NCBI RefSeq assembly: GCF_037176765.1
Contig: NC_090023.1
Span: 154,855,663-154,919,662, forward strand
Length of the DNA: 64,000 nt
DNA from: Anolis sagrei
Taxonomy: Eukaryota > Chordata > Lepidosauria > Squamata > Anolidae
Direction of reading: 5' to 3'
Made by a program: the position numbers and the translations under genes. Below, piece after piece: positions 1-11,890 of the stretch. Position 1 is the first letter of the stretch. Every line of letters starts with the position of its first letter. Below the pieces are notes generated by a model. It saw only the letters and a program-made list of their open reading frames with translations, searched no databases and was not told where the DNA came from.

Positions 1-371
1 AATTTTCTATGGCCCCGAGCCTCCCTCTCTCGCGTGTTGGCGATCCTGACACTCCTTTGGACCTTAAATTCCAACCGATCAACTCTATCTAAGCCTCCGG
101 CTCCATCAAGTTCAGTTTCCTTGTTAGTGCTTTTTCCCTCATTATCAGGCTGAGAACTATCTTTGCTTCCTGAATCCACCTGGCTCTCAGTAGTTTCACT
201 TTCCCCAGCATCATCCCTTGCTGTGGGAAACAACTGAAGTTCTGCCCCCTGTTCCTGGTCTTCGTCTAACACAGAGACATCATAACTTTGCACCTGACTG
301 TGCATCTGAAACCCATCATCTCCATCAGAATCATTGACACTATCACTCTGAAATTCCAGCTGAGTCACAAC
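1..371 (-). other. Open reading frame running off the left edge, origin unknown
   Basis: On the minus strand one frame stays open for about 120 codons, from near 371 to the window edge. The peptide is acidic and rich in Ser, Asp, Glu and Gln, and becomes basic near the edge (SVRIANTREREARGHRK). I see no start codon that fixes an N-terminus and no domain I recognise. An AG that could serve as a splice acceptor lies just upstream, so it could be an exon of a host gene. Its low-complexity acidic make-up and the basic end also fit a piece of a transposable-element protein. I cannot choose between these. Confidence 0.3.
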
Positions 372-1554
372 AGATCTTGGGATATGGGCCTGTTTGAATG
401 GACCCTAAGATGACTTGTGCAGTTTCTAGAGTTCTTTAAAAAGTGTTTCCATTTGCTAAAATAGCAAGATACCCATTCAAACATACATTTAAATAACAGA
501 AAGCCAAGGACAAGCCAACCCAGAATATTAGTATGACAATATGATTCTGGCCACCTAATTGCATAGAAAGAAAATAGATCTATAACTGGTGTCTACTACT
601 GATTATTTTGAAAAAATCTCTCACTAAAAGATATACTATTATTTTAAATATCTTGCATTTTTATCCGAATGACAGTAAAAAGGCATGCAGAATGAAACAT
701 GAAAAAGAACAAACCTAATATAAAATGGACAAAAATGAAAAATTAAATAGGTTGTTTTCTAGCTTCTAAAGGATTCGCTTTCCAGATCTGGGAATTAAAT
801 GTGAATGAGAGAGGTGAATTGAGTCTGTGAATTTAGACAAATAAAGCCAATTGCAGACAAGTCATCTCAGTTTGTTGGAGAAAACCACCCAGAGATTCCC
901 TCAACAGAGCCACTAACACTAGCACCCACTTCTCTAACACACACATAACAGCTGACAGGGTAATGTATGTACTGGTCCAAAATCCCTCCTGAGTGAATAT
1001 TTTCATTTCAGTCCTTGTGCCATAGTTATTTGTCTTATACTTTGGCAGTGACTTAAGATTAGCAGTTTGATTGCCAGCAAACCTGGGCTTCCCACTTGCT
1101 TTTTTCATTTCAAAAAGAGCATTAACTTTAAACATTTTGAATGGCTTTCAAATCTCTAAGGAGCAGTATTGTTCAATGTCTAGAGGGTTCATTTTCTTCT
1201 TTGTGGAGTTAAAGCCCTTCAGAGCTGACAGTCCAAAGACATTTCTCCACTCTTGCTGAGTTACCCTGATGGATCTGCAGTAACCACACCTGTCAATTAC
1301 CTTGCCCAGTCAACACAGCACAAGTAATAAGATACGTTTTGAAAAGTGTTCTCAGGTAAGGTCCATTTCACACATTATACAATAATAAAAATAGACCGCC
1401 TGTCAGATGAACCTTTGAAAGGAGCTGGAACTAAATCTGAAATGTTGGTTTATGTAGTTATGTGATACACATTTGCATTGTCATATGTTAGTTGCACTCA
1501 CACTTCATACATCTACATTTAAAATATTTTAAAATGAGAAAGTATTAATTTCGG
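372..1554. other. Non-coding stretch, nothing recognised
   Basis: AT-rich sequence with only short chance frames on both strands. I see no exon with splice sites, no RNA gene and no repeat family I can name. Confidence 0.4.
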
Positions 1555-1555
1555 C

Positions 1556-2190
1556 AGCCAGATTGCTAACAGGAGCGGCTCTCAGGGAGCATACAACTCC
1601 CTTGTTGCGTCAGCTCCACTGGCTGCCGGTTTGCTACCGGGCTCAATTCAAAGTGCTGGCTTTAACCTATAAAGCCCTAAACGGTTCTGGCCCAACCCAC
1701 CTGTCCAAACGCATCTCCCCTAATGAACTATCAAGGACCTTGAGATCGTCCAGGGAGGCACTGCTCTCGGCCCCGTCTTTGTCACAGGTACATTTGGCGA
1801 GGACGAAAGACAGGGCCTTCTCAGTGGTGGCCGCTCGGCTATGGAATGCCATCCCTAGAGAAATTAGATCTGCTCCCTCCCTCTTAACGTTTCGGAAGCA
1901 AGTTAAAACATGGCTATTTGACCAAGCGTTCACAAACACAGAGTAATGGATATAGATAACTGATATAGGAAATCTGATGATTTGACAATGGAATTGGACA
2001 ATGCTTGACAATAAGGAGATGCTAATTATGTTGTTTTTATTGCTTGTTTGTTTTATGTTATTTTAATGTTTAATCTGTACTATGATAATATGTATATTGT
2101 TTTGTTGGAAACCTCCTTGAGTTGCCGACAGGCTGAGAAAGGCGGTATACAAATACAGTACATAAATAAATAAATAAATAAATAAATACA
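1556..2190 (+). mobile_element. L2-clade LINE, 5'-truncated 3' end
   Basis: The 3' end of an L2-type non-LTR retrotransposon. The frame 1563-1946 encodes the C-terminus of the reverse-transcriptase ORF, with the family landmarks [44 protein letters not shown] and FRKQVKTWLFDQAF, followed by a stop. A 3' UTR of about 200 nt ends in an (ATAA)n tail at 2162-2189. The enzyme and endonuclease domains are absent, as is usual for 5'-truncated copies. The coding remnant has no break. Confidence 0.85.
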
Positions 2191-2482
2191 TTTCTCTTTT
2201 GTACGAGAAATGTCCTCCTCCCATTCCCATGTTGCCTCAACTTCCAGTATAAAGTCAAAGTCAGTAGGAACATATGGAACCTAAACACATGATATTCATC
2301 CCATACCATGATTTTTCACCTATACTCCCTGAAGTTACAGCTTTGTAACTTTAAAACCAATAGGTAAGATTACAGTTATATTGCAAATATAGTAACATTT
2401 CCCTAATTAAGCTGCAACTGTGTTGTAACTTTATTAAGACTTCATTATTGGAAAATGAATTATTATGAGTTTTTTTTTATAT

Positions 2483-2705
2483 CAGAAACTGCACGTTGCT
2501 TCCAGTGTGAGAAAATTGGCTGTCTGCAAAGATGTTGCCCAGGGGACACCCCGATGTCGGATGTTTTACCATCCTTGTGGAAGGCTTCTCTCATATTCCC
2601 ACATGGGGAGCTGGAGCTGACAGAGGGAGATCAATCTGTTCTCCCTGAATTCAAATCGCTGACTGCTGACACAAAGGTTTAATCCATTGTGCCACTGGAG
2701 GCTCC
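2483..2705 (-). mobile_element. tRNA-headed SINE (anole type), minus strand
   Basis: A diverged copy of the same SINE found at 6207 (+) and 18946 (-). Read on the minus strand it starts with a tRNA-like promoter head (right end, near 2705), passes through a body with AGCTCCAGCTCCCCATG and the CATCGGGGTGTCCCCTGGGC region, and ends in TCTCACACTGGAAGCAA near 2490. It is more decayed than the other two copies. Confidence 0.75.
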
Positions 2706-4793
2706 TATTATTATGAGTAGTAATTATTTATTTGGAACGTGCTATTTCCAAACTCTGATCAACAATATTTTATAAACATTCTGTCTCTAAATGAAGGTGT
2801 TTTTTTCTTTCTTAAGTCTTCTGCTAATCAGCTTAATTAAGCAACATTATATCATTGTATTATGAGAGGTGGAAATCTTAACTTCCACCTCCTTTCTACC
2901 CATCCTAAAGTACTTTAGAATGTTTTCAAATTTTCTCTTGAGGACCACCATCAATCATTTGATCATTGTGGCTACCATTTCTTGACCTGTAGTATCCATT
3001 CTGAGATACTACAGATACCCTGAATACAAATGTCAAAACTGTAAAAGTATTGAAAGCTACATTCTTGCACAGGGCAGTGTCCTCCTTCCCAATCTTCCAT
3101 GTAAAATGTAAATATACCATCAGATCTGAAAAGATATTTCATTGTGATCTTCCCATGCATGGGATTCCTTTGAGAGGAACTCTGTTCACCTGCAACACCA
3201 CACAGTAATTGAGATGTACAGTATATTCTGTTCCTGCTTATCTAACCTTTGTTATTTTTGTGAAACCTCTTTGGCAGGCCAGCAAGTAATAGTATATTTT
3301 AGGCAAGCCAGAACCTGCGGCCATTCACAATCTCTATGTTTCACAACTTGTGATGAAAGCCTGTGAACACATAACTCATCTTTGTTCTGTATCTCACAAA
3401 GTCCAGTTTCCCCCTTTATTTTTACTGGCATAAAACAATGAAGAAATCTTTCCTGCCTGTAATCCAAAACAAACAGTGGGACAGACATGGGCTGGGGTGG
3501 GAGGACAAAGAGTTCAGACAATCAGTGTTCCAATGTAGAAAATGGACTTTTCCCATATTTTCTAATTTTTGGTGGGAAAAACAAACTATTATTCTTTTAG
3601 GAGTACAAGTACAAAAAAAGATGAAATTAAAAAGAAAACATAATAACCAGTCCCTCTATGTGTAGACCATAGAGCTAGCTAGCGAGCTATCAATTATAAT
3701 AGCAGCAGTATTGAGTTGCTTGTTTCACAGAGATATATTCTGCATAAGAAAGCCATGCAAACTTCATACTCGTTCAAATGAAAAGCCTGGAATCCTGTGT
3801 ACTAAAAAATCACAAGTTTCTGCCCTCTGGGAAACATAGGAAGAAAGATAAGGGAGATTTGTTGGGCCGATTCTGGGGTAGGCAGTGCCCATTTTCCATA
3901 TCCATATCCACAGCGTGGTGAGAATCCCACCAGCCAGTCAGAACAGGTAGACCTGCCAGGATTCAGACATCTTCCATACAGTCATTTAATCCGGAGCAGG
4001 ATATGGATTTAAGAGATCCAGTTCCCTCTGGAGTGCCTACACAGAACTGGCTGTAAGCTCCCAACAAAGGATCTCATCACATGAATGAGGTTCAGTATTG
4101 TGATTTGCCAGCCCCTGTGGCAAATCTGGCTGGCATCAGAGTGACAGTGGTGCAATTCTGGCACCCTAGTTACCATCTGATACTTCCCCATTCCATGTTG
4201 GAAAGCATTGCTGCACGTCTTGAGTCTGCCGGTCACATTTTTCTTAACAGAACATGGGGAGACTTCCATGTTGCTGGCAGTAGTGTCCCACCATGCTGAC
4301 ACCCCAGTTCACCCACGGAGCCCCACTGGTATTCATCCTATGTCATCTGATAGGTAGTGTGAACTTGGGCAGAAGCATCCTAGGTAGCTATTTTTGCCTC
4401 ATGTGATAAGGCTGTAGATCTCTTAATCCACATTCTGATTCAAATTCTCACCATCAAAACCCAGCATTTTCCCCATACCTAATGGCAGGGACAAAAGGGC
4501 TGATTTTTTAAATAAAATTGCTCCAGCCTCAGCCCTGTTTACATTTTCCCATCATATTTGGCAACTGGATCCTTCCTGTGGGATGGAGGAATCCTTTAGA
4601 TTTTATAGTTGAATTCTGGGTTTCTGATGGGTGTTTTTATCACAGTTTTTGGCTGAATGTGGGAACTCACGTGGGAGATGGGACAGGGTGTTTTGTGGAC
4701 AGCGCACCCTGATCTCAAGCTGGTTTTTAGTGATTGTGTGGATGGGGCCTTTTTATGCAGAACAAACTGTTTCGACTTGTAGATATTTTCGAC
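2706..4793. other. Non-coding stretch, mostly unassigned
   Basis: No exon, RNA gene or clear repeat family seen. A weak inverted pair (ATGGATTTAAGAGAT near 4003 and ATCTCTTAATCCA near 4415) brackets about 400 nt and may be an old transposon remnant, but the arms are too short and diverged to call. Confidence 0.35.
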
Positions 4794-5189
4794 CAGGGGT
4801 CCTCAAACTATGGCCCAGGGGCCAGATACGGCCCTGCAAGGACATTTACCCGGCCCTCTCTCATGGTCAACCTAAGGCTGACGTGACTTGAAAGCACACA
4901 ACAACAACAACAACAACAAAACAACAACAACAACAACAACAATCCTATCTCACCAGCAAGAAGCAGGCCAACACTTCCCATTAAAATACTAATCAGTTCA
5001 TATTTGTTAAAATTGTTCTTCATTTTAATTATTGTATTGTTTTGAAGTGGGGTTTTTTGGTACTACAAATAAAATATGTGCAGTTTGCATGGGAATTCAT
5101 TCATTTTTTTTTTCAAATTATAATCCGCCCCTCCAACAGTTTGAGGGACTGTGACCTGGCCCTCTGTTCAAAAGGTTTGAGGACCCCTG
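4794..5189. mobile_element. Non-autonomous hAT transposon (OposCharlie-like ends)
   Basis: The element starts CAGGGGTCCTCAAACTATGG and ends TTTGAGGACCCCTG, an inverted terminal repeat typical of hAT elements. It is flanked by an 8-bp target duplication with one mismatch (TTTTCGAC on the left, TTTTAGAC on the right). An internal (CAA)n tract lies at about 4899-4942. There is no transposase frame, so it depended on an enzyme made elsewhere. The ends resemble the OC1/OposCharlie group as I remember it. Confidence 0.8.
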
Positions 5190-5329
5190 TTTTAGACCAA
5201 TCCCAAATTGAACTAGATTGCTAATGCTTAAGGTCATAGACCAGCTTGGATGAAGATGAGATGATCTGGAAGCATATCGTTCTGAACAACTCACCCACCA
5301 GTAAGAATGATGAAAATATTTCAGGCCAT

Positions 5330-5530
5330 CCAAATGAGAAGAATGGTTTTTATATGATGTTTTATATGATGTGTTATGTACTGGTTGCTTGATTGTTTTA
5401 ATTGTGATAACTGCTTTTAACTATGGTTTTGTATATTATGTATAATTTGTATAGGCATCGAATTGTGCCTTTTTTGTAAGCTGCCCTGAGTCCTCCTTCG
5501 GGGGTTGAGAAGGGCGGGGTAAAAACACCC

Positions 5531-5569
<39 letters not shown>

Positions 5570-5570
5570 G
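5330..5570 (+). mobile_element. L2-clade LINE 3' UTR and tail
   Basis: Only the 3' UTR is present: GGCATCGAATTGTGCC, then GTAAGCTGCCCTGAGTCC, a GGGGGTTGAGAAGGGCGGGG block and an (AAAT)n tail to 5569. The same UTR is seen behind coding remnants at 53400 and, inverted, at 15473, which ties it to the L2 family. Confidence 0.75.
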
Positions 5571-6206
5571 AAGATCAAAATTTGAAGTGAACCTTAGAGA
5601 AAGAAATGACACTTACGTAAATAGACCACAAAATGGGAAAAATGAATAGAAACAAAAGTGTATTTGAATAGAGGCAAACCTCAAGTCTATACAGACCAAA
5701 TAAAGCATCCTCACCTAAAAACAGCCAGTTCCACAGCACTGCTTCTGCTGATCTGGCACAAGAAGAATCGAATTCCAGGAAACTTCAGAGTAATCACCAG
5801 TGTTTTTGATGTGTGGACAGCTGGACTGTGCTGGATTCATAGGGATCACACATTAGAAAGACCCACCACTGTGTTGCCAGTCAGAAGCAACATCCAGGAA
5901 GAGCCTTGCTGGTGACATTGCTTCTGGTGATTATATGGTTTGACACCCTTTCGTGACTTCAGCAAAAGCAATGTCAGTAGAAAGTCTCTGCCAGAGAACT
6001 GCTTCTGGCTGGTGCAAGATGTGTAATGCAAAAAAGTTTCAGCAACTTCCTTGCCAGTTAAGAGATGCCTTCTTAAACACTCTGAAGTTAGTGTGAAAGA
6101 ATTTCTGCTAATAATGTTGGATGAGCTTTGTGATCCCAAATTTTTGCCAGCTATCTCTGCTAGGAAAATGTTGTATTCTGAATGCTGGGCCATAATCTCT
6201 CAGATT
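5571..6206. other. Non-coding stretch, nothing recognised
   Basis: Only short chance frames. No splice-bounded exon or named repeat seen. Confidence 0.35.
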
Positions 6207-6479
6207 GCCCTGGTGGTGCAATGGGTTAAACCCTTGTGCCAGCAAGACTGAAGACTGACAGGTCGGAGATTCAAATCCGGGGAGAGTGCGGATGAGCTCC
6301 CTCTGTCAGCTCTAGCTCCCCATGCAGGGACATGAGAGAAGCCTCCCACAGGGATGGTAAAACATCAAAATATCAAAACATCCGGGCATCCCCTGGGCAA
6401 CGTCCTTGCATATGGCCAATTCTCTCACACCAGAAGCAACTTGCAGTTTCTCAAGTCACTCCTGACACACACACACACA
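6207..6479 (+). mobile_element. tRNA-headed SINE (anole type), plus strand
   Basis: The best preserved copy of this SINE. The tRNA-derived head carries an A-box-like region (TGGTGGTGCAATGGG, about 6213) and a B-box-like region (GAGATTCAAATCC, about 6267). The body carries ATGAGCTCCCTCTGTCAGC, CATGAGAGAAGCCTCCCAC and CCGGGCATCCCCTGGGCAAC, and the copy ends in TCACTCCTGACACACA. A 12-bp target duplication with one mismatch flanks it (AATCTCTCAGAT at 6194-6205, AATCTCTGAGAT at 6480-6491), as expected for LINE-mediated insertion. Confidence 0.88.
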
Positions 6480-8303
6480 AATCTCTGAGATCTCTTCTAT
6501 GCCCTACCTGGTAGCTACAATCTCTTTTGTCACAGCTTTTGTCACAGAGAAATAGTCTATACTTCTTGCCCCTTTTAAATTAGCAGAAGGAAAACAAAAT
6601 ATCCTAGACAGTTAAAAATAATAGATAACACAAAGTGAGGTGAGTGATGACAGTGAGCTTTGTTCACATAATATATTCATATATTTTTTACTTCTTTCTT
6701 TTCAGTGAATTTGATTTACCTTGCTGCCCAATTTTGTCATTTGTAAGATAGCTTATTCTTTTTAAACGAGTCCTCTTAGACTATTAAATGAAATTATAGC
6801 AGACACTAATAATACCATAAAACAATATGAAAGCAGAAAACCAGAAGCTCCACAGTTTTGTATCAGTAAAGATATTTATTCACATATTTTTGCAAGAGAG
6901 GATATGCTAGTTTTATAAAACCCCATTTTTTCCAGAGGCTGTGTAATGGTTTTGCTAAAGATACAGAGTCCTGGTTGCTCATGCTGAATTTTATTGTGAA
7001 TTTGCAAACCACTGGTAAAAGCAAGATGACTCTGTAAATCTATCCAGTCTCAGAGAAGCATATGTGGTGGTGCCAACTCTCTTTCTCAGAACCCTCTGGC
7101 ACCATGGTAAGTATTTATTTTCAAAGGCTGTGATTAAAAAAAAACCTCAGATCCATGTTAAGCAGGATATGAAAATTTGTGGTCATTCATTTCGTAAATG
7201 TCTCACGTAACTGGGGATTTTAGAAGAAAGTTTTAACATAGGTTCCCGGAAAGGTAAAATAGGTAATCCTTCATAGTTTCCTGTTTCAGGCTGTTTGGAT
7301 TTTAATGAAAATAAACTGTCTTAGGTAAATCAGGACATGCGACATTTTTTCTCTTGAATGGAAGACTCTTTCCTAAATCCTATTATAATGAATATGTCAG
7401 TTAAGATTTTTTAAATTAATAGTAACCATGAATCAACTATTTATGTCTTTAAATGTGATAACATCTATCTATAGGAAATTCCCATAAATCATCACATAAC
7501 AGTTGCCATTGCATAATAGTTGGACCTGTCATGGATTCATCTGACATTTTCAAGATATCAGAACACCTCCATGCCATGAGTATAACCCAGGTTGAAGAAT
7601 TCAAATCATCCAGAGGGCCAGCATGGGAAAGAGACTGATAATGGAACCAGCTGAAACTGGACCTGGAGGATGGATGAAAGAATTTTTGTGAACCGAGGGC
7701 ATGGGGTTTCAGGGAGATATTGATTGAGAAGTTGCCTTGGGTTCTTTATTCATAACTTTGCTGTAGTATAGTAACCTGCCATTCACGATATTTCCAAGAT
7801 CTCTTGTGAGTAACTTTGACTTAAATCAAGGTTCTGCCATCCTCTCAGTACCCTCTTTTTGGAGACCCAGTTTTTGTATTATTTAATTCATTATAGTTGC
7901 ATCCTCACCCAGGCCCGTAGCCAGGATTTTGATTCGGGGGGGGGGGGAGGCTGAGTTTGATTCGGGGGGGGGGGGTTGAGCCTGAGTGAAAGAGGGTCTA
8001 CCCTAGCAAACCTTTTGTATCATTACCTCAATGCCCCCATGCACATATATTGGACATGGTGATCAGATCATGATATGAATAAACATTACAATTTAAATAA
8101 TGTACCAGTAAGGTCTCTTCGCAGCACACCATGAGAATTTTTTTTTTGGGGGGGGGGGGTGCCTGTCCTCACCCATACACCTACACCTTGGAGTTGGCCA
8201 GCTGCTGGAAGCTTTATAGCTCTGGCTGAGAGGCACACAAGAGATTTGGTCTATGAGGCCTCCTGTGGCTGGCAGCTGAAGGAGGCCCTATAGGCATCCC
8301 ATA
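6480..8303. other. Non-coding stretch with a duplicated poly-G repeat
   Basis: Mostly unassigned AT-rich sequence. At 7910-8165 a segment with CCCGTAGCCAGGATTTTGATTC followed by G runs appears twice in a row (GATTCGGGGGGGGGGG at about 7931 and 7960). A third G run follows near 8149. This looks like a decayed interspersed repeat of unknown family. Confidence 0.4.
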
Positions 8304-8379
8304 ATTTCACCACATAATAGTTGCATCCCCCTTTTTTAAAGAGGAAAAGGGGGAAAGTGCAACTATTATGTGGTGAAAT
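8304..8379. repeat. Short-loop inverted repeat
   Basis: Two arms of about 33 nt, ATTTCACCACATAATAGTTG... and ...CAACTATTATGTGGTGAAAT, face each other across a few bases around 8337. The outer 20 nt of the arms match perfectly. Related words (CACATAACAGTTGCC at 7488, CATAATAGTTGGACC at 7513) lie nearby. This may be a folded remnant of a terminal-inverted-repeat transposon. Confidence 0.6.
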
Positions 8380-10865
8380 ACAGTATATAGCTGTAAGTTA
8401 TTCTTCTTCATTTATTCCTACATGGCAGGAGGCTGGTCTAAATGAGACTAAACTTATTTGGCCCACCACCCCCTTTTCAGAAAAAAAAAAATTGCCCAGC
8501 ACCTGGCTGGAAGATTACCTTCTTTAAGTGAACAAAAATATGCAGTGGCAAGTTTATGTTCTTTTATTTATCTATATTTCTACCTACATCCTACAATATA
8601 GTAAATAAAGATGTTGTAAATAAGACACTTTGAAGCCTGAAATTATAAATAATAGTAATATTCACAATGCACACAGAAAAGTAATATAACGACAAATGGT
8701 ATTAAGATAAAAATTACAAATAACATAAAAGTATCCTAATGAGAAGGATGAATCTGGTATGCTACTATCAATTTTTTAATGTTTGACTCTGTTTTTTTGT
8801 CAATACCATGAATTTTTAAATAATATGTCCTACACTTTCACATTGTTGGGGCTTGCCATACAATTCAGCAAAAATATGCAAGTAGTCCCTAAGTTATGAA
8901 CAACATAGGCTCTGTAGGTTTGTTCTTAGACTGAATTTGTATATAATTCAGAACAGGTAAAATTTTATGTGTAATTCTATATATCTATCTATCATCTATC
9001 ATCTATGCATGCATGCATGCAAGGGTTTTGTTTGTTTGTTTTGTTCTTTGGCTAGCATGGGGGAAGTGTTAACATCCCCATGATGTTTATTTTTCTGTCA
9101 TTGCCCCTTTTCAGAAGTTTTCACCTCATTTTCTGTTTCTGTGATAATTGGATTTTGAAAATAAACAGTTTGAAGTGGAAACAAGGATTGGTGATAATGC
9201 TTCAGTGGAGACACCTTTTCCCCATGATAATTCTATGTTGGTATGATTTATTTTTGTGTTTATATCTTTTTGTGTTATTAGGTATAAATAATTTTGGGGT
9301 GCTAGTTAGAAAGTAAATTAAATGTATAACTTCATAATAATGTTTGCTCACCTTATTATAGTTGTTCTTTTTTTCTTTTCTATAAATAAAATTTAATAGC
9401 AGAAAGAAAGAAAGAATCTCTCAGATTTGCTTTTCAGAAGTTATACATCAATAGCTCAAAATTCAGCAATGAAAAGGCCTGAAATGACTAAAAAAAAAAG
9501 AGTTTCAAAGACTGTTCTTATAGTTACCAGCCACATCTCAGACAGCCAAATAGGTTGTCAGAAGCGGATCTAAACTTGGCAGCCTTTGAATCTATTAAGG
9601 GATAGGATGATTTTGAGGAATTTTGGTCACAAGCTTTTCAGATCTAAATATGAGAGTGAATATTTCAAATCACACCTGCATGTTAAATGGAACTCATTAA
9701 GTTTATTTTAAGTTTAAATCCAAATGAAATGCTTTTCCTGCAATCTGTCCTGATTGGCACCTGACTTTTTGTCTTCTGAACCAACAGCAGCTTTTATATT
9801 CTCTGTAAATGCCTAAAGCTGCCAGTGACTAAAAGCCAACTCAGCTCCTACATGACCATCCAAAACTGTAGCAAAGCACTCTAGTAACAAAAACCAGTTA
9901 GACATCCAGATGAATGTCTATGTCCAACCCGAATGCCTCATTACATGCCTCCCTCATTTGTCCAGATATATCCAGGATAGTAAAACCACTGAGACAGGAA
10001 TGAAAATATGTACCCTGTAAGTGGCATGGAGCCCACATCCCTTTTTTGTAGTCTACACATATTTCTGACATCACATAATCTGCCAACACTTTCTACATCA
10101 CTTAAAGCATGACTGTTTTCTTCTCTCTGTTGACTTCTTCAGTAATGAAGAGGAAAAATCCCTCTGCCCTATAGTCTTCACCACAGAGTCACGCCAGTTC
10201 CCATTGAACTAAAATAGGATTGTCAGCAGGAGAAGAAGGTGGAGGGTGCAACCCTGAAACATCCACAAGTGCACAATGAGAGCCATCAAATGTCACAAAG
10301 CTGCCCATCCCTGAAATAAATCAAATGGGCCTTCTGACTTCAACAGGTACAACTTGTTTATTTTAATGGACCTCTGCTCAGTTTTATCTAGCCCTTTACT
10401 AGTTTTATATTTGTACCACGTTAAGCATATATAGATGTTACAGCACAATAAATAAATATATGACAAGAGGGGATGCAAAGTCTTGTCCCCTCCATGGTCA
10501 GTTCTGTTCCTCTTCTATTTATGATAAGTGACTTCTTGAACAACAGAGCCTCCATTGTCCATGGAGGCTCTTCGTATGACTTCAGACCCTATATTCAAGA
10601 TTTCAGCTCATGTAAACAGTCTCCCCAGATACAGGAAGCATGCCTCTAAAGACCTATTACCCTCTTTGTAAAGGGATTAGTGGACAATCCTGCTCCCATT
10701 TTCTTTCATGTTTATTCAGGATCCATCAGTAATGACTGAAAAGAACTCATGGTGGAAGACAGGGGGCAAATCCATACCTGTAAAATAATACAAGTTCACT
10801 ATGTAGTATTCTGCCAAAGGAGAGAGTTAGGATGAAGCATTAGGATGGCCAACCTGGAGAGATAT
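8380..10865. other. Non-coding stretch with a small microsatellite
   Basis: No gene found. A compound microsatellite of ATCT and ATGC units lies at about 8976-9021. A segment at about 8880-8965 (AGTCCCTAAGTTATGAACAA...) looks like an interspersed repeat, but I cannot name the family. Confidence 0.35.
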
Positions 10866-11310
10866 CTTGAAAAAAGAAAACAAAGAACTAAAAATGAGAA
10901 TACAAGAAAAACTTAATAAGAAATTTATAAATATGTCTTGGTTTAAATACTACCAAATCAAGGATTACAAAAAAAAAAAAAAAAAGATTGCATCTTGGGT
11001 TTTGAGGATGGTTCTTTGGCATGGCAAAAAATTACATGACACCGAAAAAGATTGTCAAATTTACTAAAGATACAAATTCTAAATGCTGGAAGTGTGGAAA
11101 ATGTGAAGGATCCTTCCTACATATGTGGTGGACGTGTGAAATAGCAAAATCTTATTGGAAAGAGATACCAAAATAATCCTAAAAAGAAAACTTCCACTAC
11201 AACCAGAACTTTTCCTTTTAGGAATGACCCAGATACAATGGAATACTAATAAAGACAAATTATTTACGTATACGACAACTTCAGCAAGAATTGTTTATGC
11301 GAGGAAATAG
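10866..11310 (+). mobile_element. L1-clade LINE ORF2 C-terminal fragment
   Basis: Broken reading frames here match the C-terminus of reptilian L1 ORF2: MSWFKYYQIKDYKK at about 10939, then in other frames NSKCWKCGKCEGSFLHMWWTC (about 11080-11130) and PLQPELFLLGMTQIQWN plus TTSARIVYARK (11190-11305). The Cys-His-rich segment CWKCG...H..WWTC is the L1 C-terminal zinc-like motif. At least one internal deletion and several frame changes separate the pieces, and no poly-A tail follows. Confidence 0.75.
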
Positions 11311-11414
11311 AGACAAAAGCCTAGACTTCCACAATTCCTAACAGATGGGTAAACTGGATGGGATTTCTGGGAACTGAAGTCCAAAAAATCCAGAGGGGTG
11401 AAGTTTGCCCATGC

Positions 11415-11890
11415 TTCGCAAGCGCGATTGGTGGGGACGAGGGACAGGGCCTTCTCCGTGGTGGCCCCTCGACTCTGGAACTCTCTCCCCAAGGATATCA
11501 GACAAGCCCCAACATTGGCAGTCTTTAGGAAGAGCTTGAAGATGTGGTTATTCCAGTGTGCCTTCCCGAAATAGGAAACTCCTAGCATCATGTCCCAATT
11601 GCACTTTACTAGAGATTTAAGATTGTCTGCACACCGCACCTATCTCCAAAAACCTATCCATCTCACCTGTCATGTTCAGCATTTTAAAATTTTAATCATT
11701 ACATTTGCCTTAGTTTTAAATGTGTCATGGTGTTATTGTCTAATGTTTATTGCTATTGTTTAATGTTTATTGCTTCTTTTATGAGTTTATTTATTGTTGT
11801 ATTTGTTATGCTGTTGTTTTATTGATGTGTTGGGCCTCGGCCTCTTGTAAGCCACACCGAGTCCTCCCACTCGTTGCCTGTTGATTTTAA
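11415..11890 (+). mobile_element. L2-clade LINE 3' fragment
   Basis: Codons at 11424-11573 give [19 protein letters not shown], then IRQAPTLAVFRKSLKMWLF and QCAFPK, the C-terminus of the L2 reverse-transcriptase ORF. A 3' UTR ends with GGGCCTCGGCCTCTTGTAAGC. It belongs to the same subfamily as the copy at 23157. Confidence 0.8.

Noticed and set aside
4808-5023. Minus-strand frame with a run of Cys and Leu
   Set aside because: It is a translation of the (CAA)n tract and flanks inside a hAT element.
5480-5570. Regularly spaced repeats as a CRISPR array
   Set aside because: They are (AAAT)n LINE tails with no spacers, in a vertebrate nuclear sequence.
6207-6290. tRNA gene
   Set aside because: The A- and B-box-like words belong to the head of a SINE with a target duplication. 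No acceptor stem or anticodon arm could be formed.
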